Positions 30,862-38,913 of a stretch of DNA of 53,293 nt are shown here, one piece after another. A program made the position numbers and the translations under genes. Location: assembly GCF_003514505.1 (NCBI RefSeq), contig NZ_DOPX01000004.1:1-53293 (forward strand), read 5' to 3'. Below the pieces are notes generated by a model that searched no databases, had not been told where the DNA came from, and saw nothing but the letters and a program-made list of their open reading frames with translations. This DNA is from Proteiniclasticum sp. GTDB lineage: Bacteria > Bacillota > Clostridia > Clostridiales > Clostridiaceae. Numbering within the stretch: the first letter of the stretch is position 1; every line of letters starts with the position of its first letter.

Positions 30862-32385
30862 TTAGAATCCGTAGATCTTGCTGTACTTCTCTTCCAGATA
30901 CTGGAGGAAATACTTGGCGGTCAGGGGCTCTCCCGTGATTTTCTCAATAAGCACCTTGGGTTCGTAGGTTCCACCGTGGCTATGGACATGATCTGCCAGC
31001 CATTTCGTGATTTCAGAAACCTTGCCTTCACGGATGAGCTCATAGTAGTTAGGCAGATCTCTCAGCATGCCTTTGTAGAGCATCTGTGCACCGTAAAGAT
31101 TTCCGAGGGCATAACTTGGGAAATACCCAATCATTCCGCCAGACCAGTGAACATCCTGAAGAACTCCCTTGGCATAGGATTCTGGTGTTACCCCTAGATA
31201 CTCTGTATACTTATCTGCCCAGATTTGGGGAAGCTCATCGAAATTCACCTCTCCATTGATCAGCATTTTTTCAATCTCGTAACGGATGATGATATGGAGA
31301 CTGTAGGTAAGTTCGTCCGCATCGATTCTGATGAGAGATGGCTCTACCTTATTGATGGCTTTATAGACATCCTCTGGGCTGTAATTTTTCAGTCCTTCGA
31401 AGGCTGACACCATATTGGGATATTCTGTCTCAATGAACTCTTTTCCTCTGCCTAGAATGTTCTCGTAGTATCTGGATTGGGATTCATGGATTCCCATGGA
31501 CACACCGCCACCGATGTTGGTTTTGGTGATGTCATCCGGAATGTTCTGCTCATAGATGGCATGCCCTGTTTCATGGATGGTGGAGTACATGGCTGTCACA
31601 GGGTCTTCTTTGCTGTAAGCTGTTGTGATTCGTACATCCTTGTTGCCGAAGTTTGTGGAAAATGGATGTGCGCTTTCTGCAATGGCACCTCTTTCAAAAT
31701 CATAACCCAGTCTCTTCGCAAGCTCTGTATTATATTTCTTCTGCGGCTCTATGGCATATTCGCCCTTCAGGATACTGCTGTCAATTTCCACCGCACTTTC
31801 TCCGATCTTCTTCAAGAGAACCAGGAGACCATCCCGAAGCTCCTTGAATACCCCATCTATTTCTTCCACTGTTGCACCAGGCTCATACATATCCAAGAGA
31901 GCATCATAAGGAGTTTTCTCATAACCGATGTATCCTGCGATTTTCTTGTTGAAATAAACAATCCTCTCCAGAATAGGCTTGAAGGACTCATAATCATTTT
32001 TCTCTCTAGCTTCTGCCCAGTAGGTTTCTCCTGAAGCCACAAGCTTGCTGTATTCAAGATATTCTTCTTCTGGAATTTTCTTCATGAAATCCAGTGACTT
32101 CTTGGCCGCCTTCACCATGGCTTTTTCTTTGTCGTTCATTTCTTCCAGATGCTCATAAAGACCAAATACCAGATCCTGATACTCTTTTCCGGTCTCCAGC
32201 TTGTACATGAGCTGGCTTAAGTATCCCACAACCTCAGAGCGTCTTTCCACGCCTTTGGAAGGCATAATGGTTGCCATGTCCCAGTAAAGAACCCCTTGAG
32301 CATCTCCGATGTTTTTCATTTCTTCCTGGATTTCCAGAAACCTTTTGAATGATTCTTTGTAGTTTTCCAATCCTTTGTCCTCCAT
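30862..32385 (-). CDS. Carboxypeptidase Taq, M32 metallopeptidase family
   Basis: M32 enzymes are cytoplasmic zinc or cobalt carboxypeptidases that remove residues from the C-terminus of peptides. The 507-residue product has the HEXXH motif in STIHETGHAIYEQ, with the third ligand Glu in GIHESQSRYYENILGR. It also has the family segments SAHPFSTNFGNKDVRITT, RIDADELTYSLHIIIRYEIE and PNYYELIREGKV. The ATG at 32385 lies one base after the stop of the small cysteine-rich gene and has a weak ribosome binding site, so it depends on coupling. It is the last gene of a three-gene unit with that protein and a TIM-barrel protein. Confidence 0.93.
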   Translation of the reverse strand: MEDKGLENYKESFKRFLEIQEEMKNIGDAQGVLYWDMATIMPSKGVERRSEVVGYLSQLMYKLETGKEYQDLVFGLYEHLEEMNDKEKAMVKAAKKSLDFMKKIPEEEYLEYSKLVASGETYWAEAREKNDYESFKPILERIVYFNKKIAGYIGYEKTPYDALLDMYEPGATVEEIDGVFKELRDGLLVLLKKIGESAVEIDSSILKGEYAIEPQKKYNTELAKRLGYDFERGAIAESAHPFSTNFGNKDVRITTAYSKEDPVTAMYSTIHETGHAIYEQNIPDDITKTNIGGGVSMGIHESQSRYYENILGRGKEFIETEYPNMVSAFEGLKNYSPEDVYKAINKVEPSLIRIDADELTYSLHIIIRYEIEKMLINGEVNFDELPQIWADKYTEYLGVTPESYAKGVLQDVHWSGGMIGYFPSYALGNLYGAQMLYKGMLRDLPNYYELIREGKVSEITKWLADHVHSHGGTYEPKVLIEKITGEPLTAKYFLQYLEEKYSKIYGF

Positions 32386-32386
32386 T

Positions 32387-32614
32387 CTATTCCATATTTT
32401 TTAGCTTATAGTATCTTTCTATCATAAGTTCACGCTCTCTGTCCATCGGTGGCGCCAGTTCCAGCACAGATTCTGTTTCCCTGCAGTACTTAACTGTTAT
32501 GCATTGCCCCAGATTTCTCGGGCACCTGTAGCATAGACAGGAGGGATCATTCCCATCACAGCTTTCCGCGTACTCCGGACAGTGTTTGCAGTTTTCTGCT
32601 AAATTTTCTCTCAT
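32387..32614 (-). CDS. Small cysteine-rich protein, unknown function
   Basis: I do not recognise this 75-residue protein. Eight cysteines stand in its first 44 residues (9, 12, 19, 26, 28, 31, 38, 44), including CKHC and CLCYRC, and could hold zinc or an iron-sulfur cluster. The rest is a charged helix without cysteines. The ATG at 32614 overlaps the stop of the upstream gene (ATGA) and has GGGGAGAG before it. Its stop lies one base before the carboxypeptidase start. This packing makes it very likely to be translated. A link to peptide turnover is suggested only by its neighbour. Confidence 0.7.
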   Translation of the reverse strand: MRENLAENCKHCPEYAESCDGNDPSCLCYRCPRNLGQCITVKYCRETESVLELAPPMDRERELMIERYYKLKNME

Positions 32615-33285
32615 AGAATATTCTCTCCCCGATATTTGTCCATCAGTTTCTTCATGATTTCCGTGTTGGAGGGTGGTGTATAGGTGATGGCATTGGCTCC
32701 TGCCTCAATGGTCTCCAGGATGCTCTCCTCCGTAGGCCCTCCCGTGGCTATGATGGGGAATTCCGGATACTTCTCCCGGATCTTCCGCACAATCCTTGCA
32801 GTGTTTTTTGCACCAGAAACATTGAGAATGGTGGCACCAGCTGCAATTCTCGCATCAATGTCATCTTCTTCTGAGATCACCGTGATGACAATGGGAATAT
32901 CGATGACATCCCGGACTCCGCTGAGAATCTCATTTTTCGTCGGGCTGTTCAGAACCACACCGATGGCTCCTTTGAACTCCGCATCCAGAGCAAGATTGAT
33001 CACTCTCTTTCCAGTAGTTGTCCCACCTCCAACACCACAGAACACCGGCACATCAGAAGCATTGATAAGGCTTTGGGTGATGATGGGCTGCGGAGTAAAG
33101 GGGTAAACACTCATCACTGCATCTGCATTGGTGTTCTTAATGACGGCAACATCGGTGGAAAAAATAAGAGACTTGATTCTCTTTCCAAGAATCACAATAC
33201 CCGTAGCCTTTCTAATCACTTCCGGTACTTCTATCATATGACCCCGAAGGTTTGTGGTAATCACCGGGGCAGTTCTTTTATCCAT
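32611..33285 (-). CDS. TIM-barrel protein of unknown function (hydrolase-like)
   Basis: The 224-residue product resembles a conserved firmicute family that is often labelled simply hydrolase. It has an N-terminal RGHMIEVPEVIRKATGIVILGKR-type segment, VYPFTPQPIITQSLI, FCGVGGGTTTGKRV, GAIGVVLNSPT and the C-terminal phosphate-loop-like IIATGGPTEESILETIEAGANAITY. The strand/loop pattern and the terminal GG and GANAI loops fit a ribulose-phosphate-type or NanE-like (beta/alpha)8 barrel. Catalytic residues cannot be named with confidence. The ATG at 33285 has GGAGG seven bases upstream. It heads the operon with the cysteine-rich and M32 genes. Confidence 0.7.
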   Translation of the reverse strand: MDKRTAPVITTNLRGHMIEVPEVIRKATGIVILGKRIKSLIFSTDVAVIKNTNADAVMSVYPFTPQPIITQSLINASDVPVFCGVGGGTTTGKRVINLALDAEFKGAIGVVLNSPTKNEILSGVRDVIDIPIVITVISEEDDIDARIAAGATILNVSGAKNTARIVRKIREKYPEFPIIATGGPTEESILETIEAGANAITYTPPSNTEIMKKLMDKYRGENIL

Positions 33286-33360
33286 TGTACGGCCTCCTTT
33301 TTGCTTTAAGATATTTTCATCATTATATCATCGGAATGATCTTCTCAGTTCTTAACATTT

Positions 33361-34074
33361 TTAGAACAGATCGGCTTCTTCCCTGAACACAACAGGGACA
33401 GATTTTGACAGCTCCAAGGAGCTTTCTGTAATTTTGCAGTCATAGGCAAAAAGATCCACGCCTTCCATTTTAGCCCGGTAAAGCATGGCTGAAAATAAAG
33501 GATCCTGTTCATACGCTGGTGTGAATCCCTTCATGCCATCCATTTGAAGCACAAAGAGAACCCCAGCCCCGTGCCCTTCCTTTTTGACAGAAATCAGCTC
33601 CTCCACATGACGGGTCCCTCTTTCCGTAGGCGCATCCGGAAAACTCGCCACAGCTTCCGTCTCTAATGTGACGCCCTTCACCTCCAGATAGTACTTTTTC
33701 CCCTCAGGGCTTTCCAGGAGGAAATCAAATCTGCTCTTACCGTAGAATTTCTCACGCTTCACATCAGTGTACTCTGTCAGTTCAGGAATCTTTCCAGCAA
33801 GAAGTGCTTCTTCCACGACCTTATTGGGTATCTGGGAATCAATGTTGATGAGAGCTTCTCCTTTATAGGCTGCAATGAGACTATAGGCAGTTTTTCGGTT
33901 TGGATTGTCTTCTTTCCGAAGGATCACTCTTGTGCCTGGAATGAGGATTTCCTTCACCCGTCCTGTGTTTGGCACATGCACCATGATGGTTTCTCCTTCA
34001 TATTCCACATATCCCTGGAAGCGGTTTGGCCGTTTCACAAAAACAGCTGGAACAGTTTGTTTTATGAATTTCAT
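33361..34074 (-). CDS. sfsA: SfsA family protein (sugar fermentation stimulation protein)
   Basis: SfsA proteins have an OB-fold-like N-terminal domain and a nuclease-like C-terminal domain; DNA binding is known but the cellular role is not settled. The 237-residue product has KRPNRFQGYVEYEG (about 14-27), VPNTGRVKEILIPG with the family NTG motif, the PD-(D/E)xK-like KSRFDFLLESPEGKKYYLEVKGVTL (Asp, Glu, Lys) and FPDAPTERGTRHVEEL. The ATG at 34074 has AAGGAG nine bases upstream; an in-frame ATG at 34134 is rejected because the extension is not conserved in the family. Directly upstream lies the DnaA-box cluster. Confidence 0.9.
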   Translation of the reverse strand: MKFIKQTVPAVFVKRPNRFQGYVEYEGETIMVHVPNTGRVKEILIPGTRVILRKEDNPNRKTAYSLIAAYKGEALINIDSQIPNKVVEEALLAGKIPELTEYTDVKREKFYGKSRFDFLLESPEGKKYYLEVKGVTLETEAVASFPDAPTERGTRHVEELISVKKEGHGAGVLFVLQMDGMKGFTPAYEQDPLFSAMLYRAKMEGVDLFAYDCKITESSLELSKSVPVVFREEADLF

Positions 34075-34097
34075 AATGTATTCTCCTTGAAATCTTC

Positions 34098-34255
34098 TTG
34101 TGGATATGCTTTCCCACCCAAGAAAAGTATCCACAAATTGTGTAGGCTTTTATCCACATTCCTGTGGATAATGTGTAAAGCAACCGGGAAACATTCAGAA
34201 TCAACTTGGATGTTATCCACAATAATTGTTATTTTTCCACAATCTCTGTGGATAA
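34098..34255. promoter_or_regulatory. Cluster of seven DnaA-box-like sites
   Basis: Four perfect DnaA boxes (TTATCCACA or its complement) lie at 34150-34158, 34163-34171, 34213-34221 and 34247-34255. Three with one mismatch lie at 34099-34107 (TGTGGATAT), 34127-34135 (GTATCCACA) and 34233-34241 (TTTTCCACA). Both orientations occur, and the sequence between 34221 and 34237 is AT-rich. No dnaA, dnaN, recF or gyrase gene is near, so this is more like the DnaA-box clusters that titrate DnaA or regulate genes in Bacillus than a classical oriC, but an origin cannot be excluded. Confidence 0.85.
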
Positions 34256-34561
34256 GTACAGGTGTTTCTTTTTTCTTTTGTCAAGTCTTCCTGATGATTT
34301 ATCAATTCCTTAATCTTTTTGATATTTCAGACCACTTAGACATAAGGTTCTCCTCTTCATCCTACTCCATGATTCTTAACAGAAACTTTGGATTTCTACT
34401 CCATCCTGAATGATTTCCTTCAAATTGTAAAGGGATGGCCAGTCCCATTCATAGTAAATTTACTTTGCATATGATTCCTTAAAACCGTAAGGAACCCCAC
34501 AGATGATATAATAGAAGGAAGAAATTACAACCTTTCACAGGTTTTACGAGGAGTGTTTTTT
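34256..34561. other. Intergenic region downstream of the DnaA boxes
   Basis: No gene or stable RNA structure was recognised. A -10-like TATAAT (34507-34512) probably serves the zinc peptidase gene, without a clear -35 at the usual distance. Confidence 0.4.
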
Positions 34562-35416
34562 ATGAAATGGAGAAACAGGCGACAAAGTTCCAATATTGAG
34601 GACCGCCGCGGAAGAAGCGCCCCCATGGGGGGATTAGGCGGTAAAAGTATTATGGGCGGCGGCATCGGGCTCATCCTTCTTCTTGTCTTTGCCCTGCTCG
34701 GTGGAGATCTTGGTTCCATGCTTTCCCCACAGATCACCTCTCCCGAGAATATCCCCTATGAAGCTTCCCAGGAGGAAGAAGACCTGGCTGATTTTGTATC
34801 CGTGGTTCTGGCAGACACAGAGGATGTCTGGACAAGCCTTTTCAGAGAGTATAACAGGGAATACGAAAAACCCACTCTTGTTCTCTTTAACGACCGGGTG
34901 GAGTCTGCCTGCGGCGTAGCTGGTTCTTCCACAGGCCCTTTCTACTGTCCAGCAGACAAGAAGATTTATATCGACTTGAGTTTTTATAAAGAACTCAGCC
35001 AGCGCTTCGGCGCTCCGGGAGACTTCGCCATGGCCTATGTGGTAGCCCACGAAGTGGGGCATCATGTCCAGACACTCCTTGGCATCTCCCAGCAGGTACA
35101 GCAGCTGCGTGGCCGGGTCAGTGAAGCTGAGTATAATGAGAATCTAGTAAGACTGGAGCTTCAGGCGGATTATCTTGCTGGCGTCTTTGCAAACTATGTC
35201 CACGGCAGAGGGTATCTGGAGGAAGGCGATATTGAAGAGGCCATCAATGCCGCCAATGCCATCGGAGATGACACGCTGCAGAAAAAAGCCCAAGGTTATG
35301 TGGTACCTGACAGCTTTACCCATGGCACCTCCGCACAGCGCATGAAGTGGTTCAGGCTGGGTTTCCAGTACGGAGATTTGGAGCATGGCGACACCTTCAA
35401 CACAAACGACTTATAA
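34562..35416 (+). CDS. Neutral zinc metallopeptidase, YpfJ family
   Basis: A 284-residue membrane-anchored protein. A basic N-terminus (MKWRNRRQ) and glycine-rich stretch are followed by one membrane segment (about 34-52), so the rest is probably outside the membrane. The peptidase domain has the zinc motif HEVGHH (163-168), the third ligand region RLELQADYLAGVF, and CGVAGSSTGPFYCPADKKIYIDLSF, typical of the YpfJ family. The natural substrate is unknown. The ATG at 34562 follows CGAGGAG by nine bases; a GTG at 34553 abuts that site. It is a single-gene unit ended by a strong terminator and divergent from sfsA across the DnaA-box cluster. Confidence 0.9.
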   Translation: MKWRNRRQSSNIEDRRGRSAPMGGLGGKSIMGGGIGLILLLVFALLGGDLGSMLSPQITSPENIPYEASQEEEDLADFVSVVLADTEDVWTSLFREYNREYEKPTLVLFNDRVESACGVAGSSTGPFYCPADKKIYIDLSFYKELSQRFGAPGDFAMAYVVAHEVGHHVQTLLGISQQVQQLRGRVSEAEYNENLVRLELQADYLAGVFANYVHGRGYLEEGDIEEAINAANAIGDDTLQKKAQGYVVPDSFTHGTSAQRMKWFRLGFQYGDLEHGDTFNTNDL

Positions 35417-35434
35417 AAATCCTTCTATATTGCC

Positions 35435-35484
35435 AGAAAGAACCCTCGGAGAGATCCTTCATGGATGCTCCGGGGGTTCTTTCT
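35435..35484. terminator. Strong bidirectional terminator
   Basis: AGAAAGAACCC pairs with GGGTTCTTTCT, extended by the CGGAG/CTCCG stem, between the zinc peptidase gene and the convergent DUF3048 gene. Confidence 0.85.
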
Positions 35485-35497
35485 GCTGATTTATAAC

Positions 35498-36583
35498 TTA
35501 TCCTTCAACATTCACTTCTGACTCCGGACGCATAATCTGAATAAAGGTCTTCCCTGGCTGGAATGCCATCTCATTTCCCTCTTCATCATAATACTTTGTC
35601 ATGGACGATTCATTCTCCCGGACCCATGTTCCTTTTTTCATGGTGCCGCCAATGAAATACTCTGCAGCTCCCGTTCCGATCATTTCCATATTGGTATACA
35701 CTGTATCCTTCACATGGTAGTGTTCCACATGCTGTACAATGATATTCTTCACGGAGATCTGAGTATTGTTTTCTTTGTCCATCATAGGTTCTCCATTGAT
35801 GAAGCGGTCATATACCCCTTCCTCTTCTCGAAGCTCATAGGTGATCTTATTGTCTGCCCGATAGGAGAGAGATATTTTTGAAGCCGGCTGACCTCCTTCC
35901 ACCTCCTTGTCAAGGTAGGCAAGGGTCCTGTCCTTGGGCTCAAAGTCATAGGCTTCTGCCATGACCAGTTCCAGATTGGTATAAGCATTGTGCGGTGCAA
36001 CCCTGTCGGTGGATCTGGAGAATCCCACGGACGTGATGGTTCCATCCAGCCTCTTGGCTGTGATGCCCAGATCCTGTCTCCAGGTGTCTATATCCTGGCC
36101 TTCCAGATTCTTGGAACCACCGTAATAAATGTAGAGATAGTTCCACTCGCTCCAAAGGAACATATGCTGTTTCCGTGCACTTCTCACTGGACCCGCCTTT
36201 TCAGGATACGTTCCATGAAAAAATGCCGTCAGCCTTGTGATGGTGCTTTCCACTTCCATTTCGTAAATGATGCCAGCTTCAGACAGTCCGCTGTGGGGCC
36301 GTGCCGCTTTGGTGTTTTCCATCTGCACCATGATGACTTTTCCGTCCCCCTCATAGGGAAGTCCAGTTAAAGGGGAAAGCCCAGGCACTACTTCTTCGTA
36401 ATGATGGGAAAGTGTCCCCGCTGGCTCTTCTATTGGAGTTTCCACAGGCTCCTCCACAGGTTCTTCTTCAGCTGGAGTTTCCACAGGCGTTTCCGCCGGA
36501 ACTTCCGGTGCCTCTTCTTTCTTGCAGGCGAATAGCCCCAAGGAAAGAGTTAAAATACATAAAATAATCACTGTTTTTTTCAT
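35498..36583 (-). CDS. DUF3048 lipoprotein (YerB-like)
   Basis: The 361-residue product has a lipoprotein signal with lipobox GLFAC (Cys20), a low-complexity linker of repeated ETPVEEP-like units (about 25-60), then the DUF3048 domain. The domain contains LSPLTGLPYEG, VMVQMENTKAARPHSGLSEAGIIYEMEVE-type sequence, YGGSKNLEGQDI and the C-terminal TKYYDEEGNEM with GKTFIQIM. It would be tethered to the outer face of the cell membrane. The biochemical function of the family is unknown. The ATG at 36583 has GGGGG eight bases upstream. It is a single-gene unit, divergent from the hydrolase gene. Confidence 0.9.
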   Translation of the reverse strand: MKKTVIILCILTLSLGLFACKKEEAPEVPAETPVETPAEEEPVEEPVETPIEEPAGTLSHHYEEVVPGLSPLTGLPYEGDGKVIMVQMENTKAARPHSGLSEAGIIYEMEVESTITRLTAFFHGTYPEKAGPVRSARKQHMFLWSEWNYLYIYYGGSKNLEGQDIDTWRQDLGITAKRLDGTITSVGFSRSTDRVAPHNAYTNLELVMAEAYDFEPKDRTLAYLDKEVEGGQPASKISLSYRADNKITYELREEEGVYDRFINGEPMMDKENNTQISVKNIIVQHVEHYHVKDTVYTNMEMIGTGAAEYFIGGTMKKGTWVRENESSMTKYYDEEGNEMAFQPGKTFIQIMRPESEVNVEG

Positions 36584-36664
36584 ATGAGTGCCCCCGTTCT
36601 GAAATCATTCTATTCTCATTCTATCACAGCACCTCGACTTAGAAGAACGAATTTTCAAAATCAT

Positions 36665-36694
36665 TTGCTTTCTGCCTGGTACAGTTCATATAAT
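36665..36694 (+). promoter_or_regulatory. Promoter of the alpha/beta hydrolase gene
   Basis: TTGCTT (36665-36670), 18 bases, TATAAT (36689-36694), 30 bases before the start codon. Confidence 0.5.
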
Positions 36695-36724
36695 AGATGT
36701 AATAAACAGGTGGAGTGTGATTGT

Positions 36725-37666
36725 ATGAGTTACCAAAAAACAGTTGAGACCATCCCCAGCACCAATCATCTTTACAATGTCCACATTTATATCTACACGC
36801 CAAAAACCAAACCTCGTTATATGCTTCAGATCACCCACGGCATGTGCGAGTATCTGGAGCGCTACGAGCCCTTCATCCGCTACATGACCAGTAAAGGGGT
36901 TCTTGTGGCAGGCCACGACCATGCCGGTCATGGAAACAGCATCCGTACCATGGAGGATCTTGGTTATTTCTCAAAGGATCCGTATGATCTTACTTTGGTA
37001 AAAGATCTGAAAAATGTCTCTGATCTTCTTGCGGAAAGATACAGCCACCTTCCGCACTTTATTCTTGGCCACAGCATGGGCTCCTTTATGCTGCGCAAAT
37101 ATCTCATGAAATATGGAAGAAGCCTCAGCGGAATCTTTATCAGTGGTACTGGTGGTACAAACAAAGGAATCGGACCCGGAATCACCTTGGCAAAGTCCAT
37201 TGCTGCTATCAAAGGAGACACCCATAGAAGCAGCCTGTATAACTCCATTTTCTTTCAAGGATTCAACAAGAACTTTAAAGAGGAGAATGATGAGTTCTCT
37301 TGGCTCTCCAGAGACAAGAAAATACGCGATGCCTACAGAAAAGATCCCAAATGCAATTTTGTTTTTACCTTAAATGCCTTCAAGGGATTTCTGACTATTA
37401 TGAAGGATGTCACCCATGAAAACTGGGCAGACACCGTTCCCAAGGATGTCCCCTACCACCTTTTCAGCGGAAAGGAGGATCCTGTAGGTGCTTATGGTAA
37501 AGGCGTTCAGGAAACCTATGAGCGGCTCCTGGAAGCTAAAGTGAAAGAGGTTACCCTTACGCTCTACGAGGGCGGACGTCATGAAATGCTCAATGAAACC
37601 AATAAAAAAGAGGTCTACGAAAATCTTTTCAAAAGAATGGAGGAAATGATCAAGGATCGGTCTTGA
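36725..37666 (+). CDS. Alpha/beta hydrolase, monoacylglycerol lipase-like (hydrolase_4)
   Basis: The 313-residue product is a cytoplasmic serine hydrolase with the lysophospholipase/monoacylglycerol lipase layout. It has THGMCEYLERY (38-48, oxyanion region), HDHAGHG (64-70), the nucleophile elbow GHSMGS (Ser117), acid Asp in SGKEDPVG and base His in EGGRHEML. The HG-x-gEh-x-RY signature of the family is kept as HGMCEYLERY. The substrate is probably an acylglycerol or lysophospholipid, which is inferred from family. The ATG at 36725 follows GTGGAG by eight bases. It is a single-gene unit with its own promoter and terminator. Confidence 0.88.
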   Translation: MSYQKTVETIPSTNHLYNVHIYIYTPKTKPRYMLQITHGMCEYLERYEPFIRYMTSKGVLVAGHDHAGHGNSIRTMEDLGYFSKDPYDLTLVKDLKNVSDLLAERYSHLPHFILGHSMGSFMLRKYLMKYGRSLSGIFISGTGGTNKGIGPGITLAKSIAAIKGDTHRSSLYNSIFFQGFNKNFKEENDEFSWLSRDKKIRDAYRKDPKCNFVFTLNAFKGFLTIMKDVTHENWADTVPKDVPYHLFSGKEDPVGAYGKGVQETYERLLEAKVKEVTLTLYEGGRHEMLNETNKKEVYENLFKRMEEMIKDRS

Positions 37667-37676
37667 GATTCCATCA

Positions 37677-37714
37677 TAAAACGACTGGAGCTTTTTTAAT
37701 GCCCCAGTCGTTTT
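37677..37714 (+). terminator. Terminator of the alpha/beta hydrolase gene
   Basis: AAAACGACTGG pairs with CCAGTCGTTTT, followed by ATTTTC. Confidence 0.8.
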
Positions 37715-37788
37715 ATTTTCTGCCCTTAAGGCTCCGGACTCAACCGTTTCTCAGAAAGCTCTGTCTATAACCTTCTGGAAAACTCCAT

Positions 37789-37859
37789 AAAAAAATACAT
37801 CCGTTGAAATCCAGTTGGGAAGCTCTTTCAGAGAACTATCCGTAGATTTCAAGGATGTA
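37789..37859 (-). terminator. Terminator of the tRNA-Glu transcript
   Basis: On the minus strand TACATCC-TTGAAATC pairs with GATTTCAA-GGATGTA with one bulged base, then a seven-T run. The long loop holds a second small hairpin. Confidence 0.7.
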
Positions 37860-37866
37860 CTTGTAA

Positions 37867-37941
37867 TGGTGACCCCTAGGGGAATCGAACCCCTGATTCC
37901 AGCGTGAGAGGCTAGCGTCTTGACCGCTTGACCAAGGGGCC
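37867..37941 (-). tRNA. tRNA-Glu (anticodon CUC)
   Basis: A 75-base cloverleaf with acceptor GGCCCCT/AGGGGTC and anticodon stem CTAGC/GCTGG with loop CTCTCAC giving CTC. The T arm has GGTTCGATTCC and the 3' ACCA is encoded. CUC reads GAG only; the UUC isoacceptor is expected elsewhere in the genome. Confidence 0.93.
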
Positions 37942-37961
37942 ACATTCGTTATGACCTTTCA

Positions 37962-37990
37962 ATAATATCACTCACAGGTGTTCAAGTCAA
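37962..37990 (-). promoter_or_regulatory. Promoter of the tRNA-Glu gene
   Basis: On the minus strand TTGACT (37985-37990), 17 bases, TATTAT (37962-37967). Confidence 0.7.
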
Positions 37991-38055
37991 CCACTTTTCC
38001 CAGGCTTTGCACCTGAAAGATGTCATTGATTTTATGAATAATTCGTAAATACTAC

Positions 38056-38105
38056 TAACTAGTACAATATTAACCTCCGGTACACACTTTCTTAATTAAT
38101 TGTAC
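38056..38105 (+). promoter_or_regulatory. Operator-like repeats upstream of wrbA
   Basis: TAACTAGT (38056-38063) matches the centre of the palindrome in front of the first glutathione peroxidase gene (38879-38888). GTACAC occurs twice (38080-38085, 38102-38107). The exact wrbA promoter is not clear; a TATAAC at 38118-38123 could be the -10. Confidence 0.35.
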
Positions 38106-38167
38106 ACAAGCTAATGATATAACTAAGGCATCGACACATTACAGTGAAAAGAAAGGAAGTTTGAAAC

Positions 38168-38773
38168 ATGAGTAAAGTTAAAGTAGCCATTATTTATTAC
38201 AGCGCTACAGGAGGAAATTACCAGATGGTCCAGTGGGCAAAGGATGCAGCTGAAAAAGCAGGTGCCGAAGTGAAGGTGCTGAGAGTACAGGAGCTGGCTC
38301 CAGAATCCGCCATCGCCTCCAACCCTCTTTGGAAAAAGCATTACGATGAAACCAAGGATCTCATTCCTGTAGCAACACCTCAGGATATGGTAGATGCAGA
38401 TGCCATCATCTTCTCCACACCAACCAGGTATGGAAATGTCGCCTCTCAGTTCAAGCAGTATCTGGATACCCTCGGCGGTGTTTGGTCCCAGGGTCTACTT
38501 GTGAACAAGACCATCACTGCCATGTCCTCCGCGATGAATGCCAACGGCGGCGTAGAAGAAACCATCCGCTCCATTTACACCTCTGCAATGCATTTTGGTG
38601 CAATCATTGTCGCACCTGGATACACAGATCCAAGCATTTATGCAGCAGGTGGAAATCCATACGGTGTATCGGCTTCCATCATCGATGGAGAAATCAAGAA
38701 CGATGTGGAAGGTGCTGTACGGCATCAGGCAAAGAGACTTGTGGATGTGACAAGACAGTTCCTCGGCAAGTAA
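38168..38773 (+). CDS. wrbA: WrbA-type NAD(P)H:quinone oxidoreductase (flavodoxin fold)
   Basis: WrbA reduces quinones by two electrons with FMN and NAD(P)H and is linked to oxidative and electrophile stress. The 201-residue product has the FMN-phosphate loop YYSATGGNYQM (10-20), the insert typical of WrbA after the second strand, PTRYGNVASQFKQYLD (FMN ring), and the C-terminal NPYGVSASI segment. The ATG at 38168 has AAAGGAAG upstream. The two following genes encode peroxidases, each with its own promoter and sharing operator-like bases with this one, so a common redox regulon is suggested. Confidence 0.9.
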   Translation: MSKVKVAIIYYSATGGNYQMVQWAKDAAEKAGAEVKVLRVQELAPESAIASNPLWKKHYDETKDLIPVATPQDMVDADAIIFSTPTRYGNVASQFKQYLDTLGGVWSQGLLVNKTITAMSSAMNANGGVEETIRSIYTSAMHFGAIIVAPGYTDPSIYAAGGNPYGVSASIIDGEIKNDVEGAVRHQAKRLVDVTRQFLGK

Positions 38774-38790
38774 CTCCTACATATGTTCAC

Positions 38791-38820
38791 AGGAGAATCC
38801 TTCGGGGTTCTCTTTTTTTA
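38791..38820 (+). terminator. Terminator of wrbA
   Basis: GAGAATCC and GGGTTCTC pair around a TTCG tetraloop, followed by TTTTTTT. Confidence 0.8.
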
Positions 38821-38848
38821 TGCTGTTTTTCATTTTTACCTATTTAAT

Positions 38849-38888
38849 TTGACAAAATTAAATTTTGCCATTACTATATAACTAGTTA
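38849..38888 (+). promoter_or_regulatory. Promoter and palindromic operator of the first glutathione peroxidase gene
   Basis: TTGACA (38849-38854), 17 bases, TACTAT (38872-38877), immediately followed by the perfect ten-base palindrome TAACTAGTTA (38879-38888) at the expected transcription start. This core resembles the operator of YodB-type (DUF24/HxlR) redox regulators in Bacillus, so a similar repressor is a fair guess. Confidence 0.55.
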
Positions 38889-38913
38889 AATATATAACCA
38901 AGGAGTGTAAAAA

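Noticed and set aside
34098..34255. A classical oriC
   Set aside because: DnaA boxes are abundant, but dnaA, dnaN and other origin-linked genes are not in the neighbourhood; kept as a DnaA-box cluster instead.
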